Both the position numbers and the translations under genes were made by a program. From Pseudomonadota bacterium (GTDB lineage Bacteria > Pseudomonadota > Gammaproteobacteria > Steroidobacterales > Steroidobacteraceae), in the NCBI GenBank assembly GCA_021817875.1, contig JAKAFQ010000308.1:1-5560 (forward strand): 5,560 bases of DNA, written 5' to 3'. Below are positions 1 through 5,433 of this stretch, piece after piece; position 1 is the stretch's first letter; each line of letters opens with the position of its first letter. Below the pieces are notes generated by a model. It saw only the letters and a list, made by a program, of their open reading frames with translations. It had not been told where the DNA came from and did no database searches.

Positions 1-1507
1 CCGATCTGTTCGCAAAGAGCCATACCCGTCGGCCCTGGCTGAAGGGACGGATCAAATTCTCGATATAGTTGTTGTGGGCCGCAACGTCGGGGTGCTCGAG
101 ATGCCGCACCAACTTCGGCCACTGTTTTGTGGTGTACGCGAGCGCCTTGCCGAGGGCACTCTGCGGAGGAACCCCGGGCAGAAGGTCGTCGACCCAGCGC
201 TTGAACGCCGCCAGGATAGGCGCGGAGTGCTCCTGGCGACGCTTTAGGATCTCATCGGCTCCCAACGTGGCGCCAGCGCGCTCGCGCTCCTCACGCAACT
301 CCTTCAGCTGCCGCTCCGTTTTGAACACCGGTCCGATGTACTCCTCCATCGCCACGCGCGCCAAAGCTTGCCCGGAGGGCAGCTCGGTGACCTTCAGCGC
401 CTTGTGGTAGTACGTCCTGCAATGTTGTAGACAACCAAAGTGCTGGATACCCAGCTCCTCGGTCACAATGTCGTAAAGCTCGAGCCCGTCGGTCAGGAGC
501 TTGCCGCGGAACGGCCCGTCCGAGCCGATCAGCAGCTCCTTGAGCGCCGATGCCGTGCGCGAGGGTGTGTAGCTGAACAGCACGATGCGCCGACCGGGTG
601 GACCTGCGGCGCGCACCACCATGTAGTGATCTGTACTCGGCGCCTTCTCGGAGCGCAGCACCTGCAGGTACGTCTCGTCCATCTGAACGACCGGCTCGGC
701 GAGCAGCTCGTCGTTCATCAAGTTGATCAGCGGCATCGTGGTCTCAGCGCCCACCGTGTTGACCCAGGTCCCCACGGTTCCCGGGCTCAGGCACACCTCC
801 TGGCGCTCGAGCTGACGGCAGATGCGAAAGATCGGCAGTCCATCGTCGAACTTGGAAGTGACCACGTGCGCCAGGAGCGATGCGCTGGCGTTCGACTTCG
901 GCAGAATGCTCTTGATCGCCGCGGCAACCTGCACGCCCTGATGGCAGTGCCCACAGGCGTACTTCGGATACACATGCCGCTCGACCCACACCTTCGGCGG
1001 CTCGTAGTGATAGCGCTCGCTGACTTCTTCCCCGATCCGCTCCCGCGCCCAGCACACTGCCTCGTGCTCGCACCACTTCTGCTGCGGCGGCAGGTCGTGC
1101 ACGATCTCCTGGCGCGGCAGATGGGAGGGGATCGGCTCGCGGCCGCCGGTGTGGGGGCGCGCCTTGCGCTCGTGCGCGGCCACTACGGTGGTGCGCTGCG
1201 CATCGAGGGCCTCCGCCGCCTCGATGGCGGCGAGGACTTCCGCCTCGTTGAACAGCATCTTCTGCTGATCCGGGGAGACATTGGGCGCGGTGAGCCGTTC
1301 GGAAGAGCGACCGAAAAGCTGGCCCTTCAGCCACCGCACCTCCTCCTCAAGCAGCCCCTTGCGCTCGAGCGCCTGGGCGTGCTCGGCCTGCAGTTGCTCG
1401 TGGGAGGCTTTGAGCTGGCGGAGGGACTCTTCGGAGACTTTTAGCCGCGCCGCAAGCTCAGCGTTCTGATCGAGGATCTTTTGAGCGGGGCGCGAGGGGG
1501 CGGGCAC
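1..1507 (-). CDS. tnpC: IS66-family DDE transposase TnpC (C-terminus beyond window)
   Basis: This is the catalytic transposase of the IS66 element. The minus-strand frame is open from a GTG at 1507 to base 2, giving 502 visible codons, near the usual 500-540. In order it shows a charged, leucine-rich coiled-coil stretch (about residues 8-60, ending in the LKGQLFGRSSERL motif typical of IS66), a Cys/His zinc-binding region (C146, C152, C185, C188, within YACGHCH), and an RNase H-like core with D277 (QMDETYL), D340 (LLTDG) and E483 (NNYIENLIRPF). The final RPFSQGRRVWLFANR is a family signature, so only a few tens of residues are missing. The start is uncertain: the GTG has no clear Shine-Dalgarno sequence, an in-frame TTG lies 42 bases upstream (1549), and the next in-frame ATG is at 1258 (residue 84). 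It is in the same frame as tnpB and starts 45 bp after the tnpB stop. No frameshift or stop was found on translating it through. Confidence 0.93.
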   Translation of the reverse strand, partial: MPAPSRPAQKILDQNAELAARLKVSEESLRQLKASHEQLQAEHAQALERKGLLEEEVRWLKGQLFGRSSERLTAPNVSPDQQKMLFNEAEVLAAIEAAEALDAQRTTVVAAHERKARPHTGGREPIPSHLPRQEIVHDLPPQQKWCEHEAVCWARERIGEEVSERYHYEPPKVWVERHVYPKYACGHCHQGVQVAAAIKSILPKSNASASLLAHVVTSKFDDGLPIFRICRQLERQEVCLSPGTVGTWVNTVGAETTMPLINLMNDELLAEPVVQMDETYLQVLRSEKAPSTDHYMVVRAAGPPGRRIVLFSYTPSRTASALKELLIGSDGPFRGKLLTDGLELYDIVTEELGIQHFGCLQHCRTYYHKALKVTELPSGQALARVAMEEYIGPVFKTERQLKELREERERAGATLGADEILKRRQEHSAPILAAFKRWVDDLLPGVPPQSALGKALAYTTKQWPKLVRHLEHPDVAAHNNYIENLIRPFSQGRRVWLFANRS

Positions 1508-1514
1508 GGAGACA

Positions 1515-1520
1515 ATTATA
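1515..1520 (-). promoter_or_regulatory. Possible -10 box (TATAAT) before tnpC
   Basis: The minus strand reads TATAAT exactly at 1520..1515, in the short tnpB-tnpC gap. A poor -35-like TTGTTT lies 16 bases further upstream. If used, transcription would begin almost at the GTG start and give a nearly leaderless tnpC message. Because the integrase element cuts tnpB and separates tnpC from its original upstream promoter, a local promoter would matter here. A six-base match in an AT-rich patch may also be chance. Confidence 0.25.
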
Positions 1521-1552
1521 CCGCGCCCGCCGCCGAAAACAACATCCAACCA

Positions 1553-1853
1553 TCACGCCGCGTGTTTGAATCTCAGCAATTTGTGCGGCTGTCGCCAGAT
1601 GTCGTATCCCTCGAGCAGCCACTCGAGCTGCTCCACAGTCAGCGTCACTACATCGGCCTCGAGGAGCCTGGGCCAGATGAACTTCTCCCGGCTCTCGATC
1701 ACCTTGTGCCAGAGCGCGAAGCCGTTCCTGTCCCAGTAGAGGATCTTCACGGCGTTGTAGTGCTTGCCGACGAAGATCAGCAGCGCCCCCGAGAACACAT
1801 CGACCTTCATCACCTCCTGCGCGAGCGCCGCCAGGCCATTGCGGCCCTTGCGC
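1553..1853 (-). pseudogene. tnpB: IS66 accessory protein TnpB, C-terminal part (split gene)
   Basis: This is the 3' part of tnpB, the small accessory protein needed for IS66 transposition. It reads KGRNGLAALAQEV, then LIFVGKHYNAVKILYWDRNGF, then WLLEGYDIW, which follows the IS66 Orf2 pattern (RKG.NGLAAL / FSG.L.IF / R...VK.L.WD..GF.L / EQL.WLL.G). The visible frame can be extended into the inserted element to a TTG at 1879, giving a 108-residue open frame, but those first ten residues (MRLCGAQHKR) come largely from the element's end palindrome and not from tnpB. The missing 22 N-terminal codons are at 5274..5338 in the matching frame, so the gene was cut by insertion and is probably inactive. 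The stop at 1553..1555 lies 45 bp before the tnpC start. Confidence 0.92.
1848..1853 (+). repeat. TTGCGC hexamer at left junction
   Basis: TTGCGC occurs here and again at 5274..5279 in the same orientation, at the two host/element borders. On the minus strand it encodes the Arg-Lys step of tnpB (GCGCAA) on both sides. One copy belongs to the original gene. The second was either made on insertion or carried in by the element. A 6-base crossover core is normal for tyrosine recombinases and is known for Tn554. Confidence 0.85.
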
Positions 1854-1879
1854 TTATGCTGTGCTCCGCATAAGCGCAA
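1848..1879. repeat. 32-bp imperfect palindrome at the left end of the RIT element
   Basis: TTGCGCTTATGC (1848..1859) and GCATAAGCGCAA (1868..1879) are perfect 12-base inverted repeats around eight bases (TGTGCTCC). Read as recombinase sites, it is hexamer TTGCGC, arm TTATGCTGTG (1854..1863), arm CTCCGCATAA (1864..1873), hexamer GCGCAA (1874..1879). The right end of the element has no counterpart of this extra 26 bp: there the repeat ends directly in TTGCGC and tnpB sequence. It overlaps the tnpB junction, and only its first six bases can be host DNA. Confidence 0.88.
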
Positions 1880-1912
1880 TTATGCGGCGTTCGCCGTTAT
1901 GCAGAGCCGGTG
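1880..1912 (+). repeat. Left terminal inverted repeat of the RIT element
   Basis: This matches the reverse complement of 5241..5273 at 31 of 33 bases; the mismatches are at 1888 (C here, A there) and 1903 (A here, G there). Extending outward through GCGCAA and ATAA/ATAT raises the match to 40 of 43 (1870..1912 against 5241..5283). It holds two direct arm copies, TTATGCGGCG (1880..1889) and TTATGCAGAG (1897..1906), with a 17-bp period and TTCGCCG between them, then CCGGTG. These are the likely binding sites of the recombinases. Confidence 0.93.
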
Positions 1913-2039
1913 ATCGGGGGATATCGGGAGCGATCGACAAAACCACAGTCTCGGTCAAGCTCGGACGGCGCCGTGGACTACGCATAACTATAGGCTTCTC
2001 CCGACCGCCGCCACCCCGGCGGCAGACTGGAGAAGAGCG
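1913..2039 (+). promoter_or_regulatory. ritA leader with arm-like site and possible -10
   Basis: These 127 non-coding bases lie between the left inverted repeat and ritA and must hold the promoter of the operon if it has its own. CTACGCATAA at 1978..1987 is another copy of the terminal arm (CTCCGCATAA with one change). It directly precedes a weak -10-like TATAGG (1989..1994); no convincing -35 was found. A Shine-Dalgarno GGAG (2029..2032) lies seven bases before the ritA ATG. Binding of a recombinase at the arm copy would cover the candidate promoter, which would allow self-repression. That is inference. Confidence 0.35.
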
Positions 2040-3281
2040 ATGGCCAAAGCGACGCATTCAGTAGGCACGAGCGCTCCCTTTCTGAAGATCGGCCCGCTCG
2101 CCGAGCACTTCAATGGATTTGCCCGCACGCTCGCAGGTGATGGCTATTCAGGGCTGACCATCTTCGGATACGCCATGTCCGTGGCGCATTTTGCGGAGTG
2201 GGCGAGACGCACCAGTCGCGCCGTCCGAGACCTGAACGACGATGCCGTCGAGCGGTTCGCGCAGCACCGCTGTCGTTGTCCCGGAGGTCGCAGGTGGCGT
2301 CATGTCTCGGAGAGGTATGTCCGGCGCGTACGGTGTTTTGTTCGCTACCTGGAGCGACAGGGCGTTGTCGAGGCACGCTTGCCTTCTCCCGAACCGCGGC
2401 CTTCCATGCCGGACTTTCGCAAGTGGCTCCTCCAGCACCGTGGCGTGGCGATCCGTACCGCCGACCACTACGAGGGTCTGTTGTTGCGGCTATCGTTGCC
2501 ATTCGGTTCGCAGGGGGCGGGCTTGTCGGCCGCAGTCCTCCGGGATTTCGTGCTTCGCGAAGCGCGTCGCCACGGCAGCGCTCAGACGCGTTGCATCGTC
2601 AGGGCGTTGCGCGCCTATCTGAGATTTCTGACTTCGACAGGGCGCTGCCAACCGGGCCTGGATCAGGCGATCCCGACGATTCCGCAATGGCGACTCTCAG
2701 CGCTCCCACGATATCTGCCAGCTCAGCAGGTCGAGCAGGTCATTGGTTCCTGCAACACGGAGACGGCCACGGGACTGCGTGATCGGGCCATCCTGCTGCT
2801 GCTTTCCCAGTTGGGTCTTCGCGCTGGCGATATCAGGAAGATGCGCATCGCGGACATCGACTGGCACCGCGGCACGGTGAAGGTCTGTGGCAAGGGCCAC
2901 CGCGAAGTCTGCCTGCCCCTCCCGCAAGCTGCCGGCGATGCCGTGCTGGCCTATCTCCAGCGCGCCCGCCCGCCGGTGGCGATCGAGCAGCTATTCCTGT
3001 GCATGCAGGCGCCTCACCGGCCATTGGGGCACTCCGGCACCGTATCGAGCGTGGTCTCCGCCGCACTTCGCAAGGCCGGGATCCTCGATCCACCGTCCCG
3101 GGGAGCGACGCTGCTGAGGCACTCGGCGGCGACGGCGATGCTGCGTGCGGGCGCGAGCCTGGAGGCCGTCTCGAGCATGCTGCGCCATCGTTCACTGGAT
3201 ATGACTGCTCATTATGCGAAGGTCGATATGGCGATGCTTGCGCCTCTCGCGCAGCCCTGGCCGGAGGGCTCATCATGCTGA
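2040..3281 (+). CDS. ritA: Tyrosine recombinase, first of the trio (RitA-type)
   Basis: This 413-residue site-specific recombinase would cut and rejoin DNA through a 3'-phosphotyrosine at the element's end sites. The ATG at 2040 is preceded by GGAG with seven-base spacing. The N-terminal half appears to hold two helical DNA-arm/core-binding modules (about 20-105, with a Cys-rich HRCRCPG patch near 76-82, and about 125-198). The catalytic domain runs from about 225 to 405: R261 (LGLRAGD), K285 (CGKGHRE), R360 and H361 (TLLRHSAA), H383 (LRH) and nucleophile Y392 (MTAHYAKV). T357 occupies the position that is usually the first His of box II (HxLRH), an unusual substitution. The length is at the long end for integrases and fits the first protein of RIT trios. 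It overlaps ritB by seven bases, suggesting coupled translation. The integrase call is firm; the RitA name rests on order and layout. Confidence 0.93.
   Translation: MAKATHSVGTSAPFLKIGPLAEHFNGFARTLAGDGYSGLTIFGYAMSVAHFAEWARRTSRAVRDLNDDAVERFAQHRCRCPGGRRWRHVSERYVRRVRCFVRYLERQGVVEARLPSPEPRPSMPDFRKWLLQHRGVAIRTADHYEGLLLRLSLPFGSQGAGLSAAVLRDFVLREARRHGSAQTRCIVRALRAYLRFLTSTGRCQPGLDQAIPTIPQWRLSALPRYLPAQQVEQVIGSCNTETATGLRDRAILLLLSQLGLRAGDIRKMRIADIDWHRGTVKVCGKGHREVCLPLPQAAGDAVLAYLQRARPPVAIEQLFLCMQAPHRPLGHSGTVSSVVSAALRKAGILDPPSRGATLLRHSAATAMLRAGASLEAVSSMLRHRSLDMTAHYAKVDMAMLAPLAQPWPEGSSC
3263..3268 (+). promoter_or_regulatory. Ribosome binding site fixing the ritB start
   Basis: GGAGGG lies six bases before the ATG at 3275. 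The ritB frame is open upstream to 2999, inside ritA, so this site decides the start. From 3275 the protein begins MLTHDITRYVDLHQSMGF, a normal integrase N-terminus, whereas the upstream extension is an out-of-frame reading of RitA. Confidence 0.8.
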
Positions 3282-4189
3282 CTCACGACATCACCCGCTA
3301 CGTCGATCTGCACCAGTCGATGGGCTTCAAGTTCCGCTCCCAGCATATTTTGCTGCGCAGTTTCGGCGTATTCGCCGAGCAGCACGGGGATCGTTTCGTC
3401 CGCACTGAGACGGTTTTGAACTGGGCAGGACAGGCTCCGTCACCTCCGCAGCGACACAACCGTCTGGCCACCGTTCGACGGTTCGCACTCGCAATGCGAG
3501 CTGAAGACCTACGCCACGAGGTGCCACCATCCGAGGCATTCGGCCGAGCCTGGTTCAAGCGCCGGTCACCCCACCTGTACACCCCGGAGCAGATCGCCGC
3601 GTTGCTCGGGGCGGCCTCGCGACTCTCCCCGCGACACGCGATACAGCCCATCACGTACCGGACGCTGTTCGCCTTGATGGCCGTGACCGGTCTGCGTATC
3701 TCCGAGGCACTGGCCCTCGAGGTTGATGATCTCACCGAGGACGGGCTGATCGTGCGCACGACAAAGTTCCACAAGAGTCGTCTCGTTCCGCTGCACGAGA
3801 GCACAGACCGGGCATTACGGGAGTACCTGCGGCAGCGTGCCCGTGTCGCGACGACCTCACATGCAATGTTCATATCCCGCAAAGGCGTGGCATTGCGTTA
3901 CCCCACCGTCGTCAGCACGTTCCTCCACCTTGCACGTTCGATCGGCTTGCGAGCCGGACCCGGTCAGCGAGGCCCGCGTATCCACGATCTGCGGCACACC
4001 TTCGCGGTTCGTTCGCTCGAACGCTGCACCGGCACCGCTGCCGAGGTCGCGCGACACGCGGTCGCGCTGAGCACCTATCTCGGACACACGCATGTGTCGG
4101 ACACCTACTGGTATCTGCAGGCCACTCCGACCCTGATGCGCCAGATCGCGCATCTTGGCGAGTCGCTTCACAGCGGAGCGCAACCATGA
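3275..4189 (+). CDS. ritB: Tyrosine recombinase, second of the trio (RitB-type)
   Basis: This 304-residue integrase has an N-terminal helical core-binding domain (about 5-80) and a catalytic domain (about 100-295). All catalytic residues are visible: R141 (VTGLRISEAL), K164 (TTKFHKSRLVPL), H237 and R240 (IHDLRHTFA), H271 (YLGHTHVSDT) and Y280 in the YWYL motif, nine residues after H271 as in the family. The YWYL ending and the IHDLRHTFAV box resemble the Tn554 integrases. The start at 3275 is supported by GGAGGG and overlaps the ritA stop (TGA, 3279..3281). Its own stop overlaps the ritC start in an ATGA (4186..4189). With RitA and RitC it should form the recombination complex; which member cuts which strand cannot be read from sequence. 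Confidence 0.94.
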   Translation: MLTHDITRYVDLHQSMGFKFRSQHILLRSFGVFAEQHGDRFVRTETVLNWAGQAPSPPQRHNRLATVRRFALAMRAEDLRHEVPPSEAFGRAWFKRRSPHLYTPEQIAALLGAASRLSPRHAIQPITYRTLFALMAVTGLRISEALALEVDDLTEDGLIVRTTKFHKSRLVPLHESTDRALREYLRQRARVATTSHAMFISRKGVALRYPTVVSTFLHLARSIGLRAGPGQRGPRIHDLRHTFAVRSLERCTGTAAEVARHAVALSTYLGHTHVSDTYWYLQATPTLMRQIAHLGESLHSGAQP

Positions 4190-5202
4190 CCGCGCTCGCA
4201 CCCCATCTCAGCGATTTTCTGCGCGAGTACCTCCCACGCGACCGCCGTGCCAGCCCGCATACCTCCGAGACCTACGCCCACGCGTTCAGGCTGCTGGTGT
4301 GCTTCGCGGCGGATCGACTCAAGGCACAACCGTCCACTCTACAAGTCGAGCAGCTCGATGCGCCGATGGTCCTGGCGTTCCTGCATCATCTGGAGACCGA
4401 GCGGGGGAATGGACCGAAGACGCGCAACGCACGCCTGGCGGCGATCAAGGCGTTCTTTCGGTATCTCGAGTACCGTCTGGTGTCCTCACTGGACCAATCA
4501 CGCTCGATCCATGCGATCCCGATGAAGAAGGCTGACGACAAGCTCATCGATTATCTGACACGCTCAGAGCTTCAGGCACTGCTCGATGCTCCCCCGCTGG
4601 ATACCCCCTGTGGACTGCGCGATCGGGCGATGCTCCATCTCGCCTTCGCCGCCGGACTGCGCGTGTCGGAACTGGTGGGACTTCAGCTGAAGGATCTGGA
4701 GCTGCGCCCGCCGGCCACGGTCCATGTACAGGGGAAAGGCCGCCGTGAGCGCATACTTCCGCTATGGAAAGAGACCGTCACGGCGCTGCGAGCATGGCTC
4801 GCCGTACGAACTCCACAGTCTGCATCGGAGCTCTTTCTCAATGCCAGGGGCCAGAGCATCACCCGCGCCGGGTTCGAATACATCCTCGCCAAACACGTCA
4901 CGAGCGCCGTTGCCCACCAGGCTTCCATGAGCAAGAAGCGCATCTCCCCGCACGTGCTCCGACACACCTGCGCGATGCATACACTCCAGGCGACGCACGA
5001 TGTCCGCAAGGTCTCACTCTGGCTCGGCCACGCGACACTTCAAAGCACGGAAATCTACCTGCGTGCTGACCCGACGGAGAAGTTGGAAGCCCTGTCCGCC
5101 ATGATCCCTCCGGGTATCAAACGAGGTCGCTTCCGCGCCCCTGACCGCCTCTTGGCGATGCTCGCGACCGCTGCCACACCCAGGACCCATTATGCTGAGT
5201 AA
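4186..5202 (+). CDS. ritC: Tyrosine recombinase, third of the trio (RitC-type)
   Basis: This 338-residue integrase is built like XerC/D: a SAM-like core-binding domain (about 8-105, with the typical RNARLAAIKAFFRYLEY helix) and a catalytic domain (about 120-305). Visible active-site residues are R159 (AAGLRVSEL), K184 (VQGKGRRERILPL), H256 and R259 (SPHVLRHTCA), H282 (WLGHATLQSTEIY) and Y291. A tail of about 35 residues follows. The ATG at 4186 overlaps the ritB stop by four bases (ATGA), and GGAG (4175..4178) lies seven bases before it. Its last codons, PAT-proximal HYAE, are written over an arm-like TTATGCTGAG (5190..5199). The stop TAA at 5200..5202 is 38 bp from the right inverted repeat. 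No function beyond DNA recombination is indicated. Confidence 0.95.
   Translation: MTALAPHLSDFLREYLPRDRRASPHTSETYAHAFRLLVCFAADRLKAQPSTLQVEQLDAPMVLAFLHHLETERGNGPKTRNARLAAIKAFFRYLEYRLVSSLDQSRSIHAIPMKKADDKLIDYLTRSELQALLDAPPLDTPCGLRDRAMLHLAFAAGLRVSELVGLQLKDLELRPPATVHVQGKGRRERILPLWKETVTALRAWLAVRTPQSASELFLNARGQSITRAGFEYILAKHVTSAVAHQASMSKKRISPHVLRHTCAMHTLQATHDVRKVSLWLGHATLQSTEIYLRADPTEKLEALSAMIPPGIKRGRFRAPDRLLAMLATAATPRTHYAE
5190..5199 (+). repeat. Arm-like site inside the end of ritC
   Basis: TTATGCTGAG matches the outer left arm TTATGCTGTG (1854..1863) at nine of ten bases. It faces the opposite way to the two arms in the right inverted repeat (5247..5256 and 5264..5273). With CTACGCATAA at 1978..1987 it makes a subterminal pair inside the two ends, also inverted relative to each other. 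It could be an accessory recombinase site; a single ten-base match could also be chance. Confidence 0.4.
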
Positions 5203-5240
5203 TTGGCGCCGGAAATCCCGGCTGCAACCACGCGCACCAC

Positions 5241-5273
5241 CACCGGCTCCGCATAACGGCGAACTCCGCATAA
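5241..5273 (-). repeat. Right terminal inverted repeat of the RIT element
   Basis: This is the reverse complement of 1880..1912 at 31 of 33 bases. It holds two identical direct copies of CTCCGCATAA (5247..5256 and 5264..5273) with a 17-bp period and CGGCGAA between them, preceded by CACCGG. The outer copy is followed directly by TTGCGC and then tnpB sequence, so the right border is a single arm plus hexamer, simpler than the left. Confidence 0.93.
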
Positions 5274-5279
5274 TTGCGC
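5274..5279 (+). repeat. TTGCGC hexamer at right junction
   Basis: This is the same hexamer, in the same direction, as 1848..1853. Overlaying the two copies restores the tnpB frame exactly (minus strand ATG-CGC-AAG), which identifies it as the crossover or target core of the insertion. Confidence 0.85.
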
Positions 5280-5338
5280 ATATCGACAGGCTCGCGATAC
5301 AGCAAGACCTGAAGTCCCTCACCACAGGGGCGCATCAT
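5274..5338 (-). pseudogene. tnpB: IS66 accessory protein TnpB, N-terminal part (split gene)
   Basis: From the ATG at 5338 the minus strand reads MMRPCGEGLQVLLYREPVDM then R, the N-terminus usual for one IS66 TnpB subgroup (M.RP...L.VYLYREPVDMR). The frame then runs into the integrase element (NYAEFAVMR..., which is not tnpB). The continuation KGRNGLAAL is at 1849 and leftward. Joined at the shared TTGCGC the two parts give 120 residues, the normal family size. The start may be either of two adjacent ATGs (5338 or 5335). The first overlaps the stop of the upstream tnpA-like frame (TGA at 5337..5335), as expected for coupled IS66 genes. Confidence 0.88.
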
Positions 5339-5433
5339 GGCTGCACCCTTGCCATCAGCTGCGCCATCCACACAGGCTCCGGCCAACTGCCGCACTCGAT
5401 CACCCAGCCGCTCGGGTGACGCAGACGGCACAC
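5335..5433 (-). pseudogene. tnpA: Probable IS66 TnpA C-terminal remnant
   Basis: A 32-codon frame ends at a TGA that overlaps the tnpB ATG, the position where tnpA ends in IS66 elements. It contains HPSGWVIECGSWPEPVWMAQ and then LMARVQP, which fits the tail of small IS66 accessory proteins (Gly-Trp-x-Ile-Glu, then a Trp-containing helix ending the protein). The frame is cut at about 5433, where an IS3-family end seems to begin, so the gene's N-terminus is missing from the window. The assignment rests mainly on position and overlap; the short sequence alone is weak. Confidence 0.55.

Larger units (their letters stand above)
1854..5279 (+). mobile_element. RIT (recombinase-in-trio) element inserted in IS66 tnpB
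   Basis: The segment contains only three tyrosine recombinase genes, in one direction with overlapping ends, between near-identical inverted repeats (1880..1912 and 5241..5273). No cargo gene is present. Deleting 1854..5279 joins ...GGCCCTTGCGC to ATATCGACAGG... and restores tnpB in frame (120 residues), which fixes the length at 3426 bp, counting one of the two TTGCGC copies with the element. Three integrases in series with terminal inverted repeats and no cargo is the published RIT arrangement; Tn554-type elements are relatives with two integrases and a third, different protein. The genes run opposite to the IS66 genes. Whether this copy is still mobile cannot be told from the sequence, but all three frames are complete. 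Confidence 0.9.
1..5433 (-). mobile_element. IS66-family insertion sequence, interrupted and incomplete
   Basis: The minus strand carries, in transcription order, a tnpA-like tail (5335..5433), tnpB (5274..5338 plus 1553..1853) and tnpC (1507 to the window edge), which is the standard IS66 order. A three-integrase element (1854..5279) splits tnpB. An IS3-family end appears to cut tnpA at about 5434. Neither IS66 terminal inverted repeat is in the window: the left one would lie beyond base 1, and the other would lie beyond the IS3 element. With tnpA and tnpB both broken, this copy should be unable to move by itself, although tnpC looks intact as far as it is visible. The family assignment comes from protein motifs and gene order; the boundaries are inferred. 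Confidence 0.88.

Noticed and set aside
744..1334. Minus-strand 196-codon open frame inside tnpC
   Set aside because: It is in a different minus-strand frame from tnpC, starts inside it, and reads as low-complexity Arg/Ala/Gly sequence.
440..1444. Long plus-strand open frame (334 codons) opposite the IS66 transposase
   Set aside because: It is antisense to tnpC, whose frame shows continuous IS66 motifs and the DDE residues. The plus-strand product is rich in Arg, His and Leu without any domain, as expected for a high-GC shadow frame.
1854..1879. TTG start at 1879 for a 108-residue TnpB
   Set aside because: The first residues come from the RIT end palindrome. The true N-terminus is at 5274..5338, so this is a chance chimeric frame, although a short product from it cannot be excluded.
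1848..1912. Inverted and direct repeats at the left end as a CRISPR array or replication origin
   Set aside because: The repeats are few and mirrored at the far end of the element, and there is no spacer series, no cas gene and no Rep gene. They are explained as recombinase sites.
2999..3274. Upstream extension of the ritB frame giving a 396-residue protein
   Set aside because: The extra 92 residues overlap ritA and look like an out-of-frame reading. GGAGGG and the ATG at 3275 give a normal integrase N-terminus.
5208..5222. Hairpin GCCGG-AAATC-CCGGC after ritC as a terminator
   Set aside because: The stem is only five base pairs and no T-run follows, so it does not support an intrinsic terminator.
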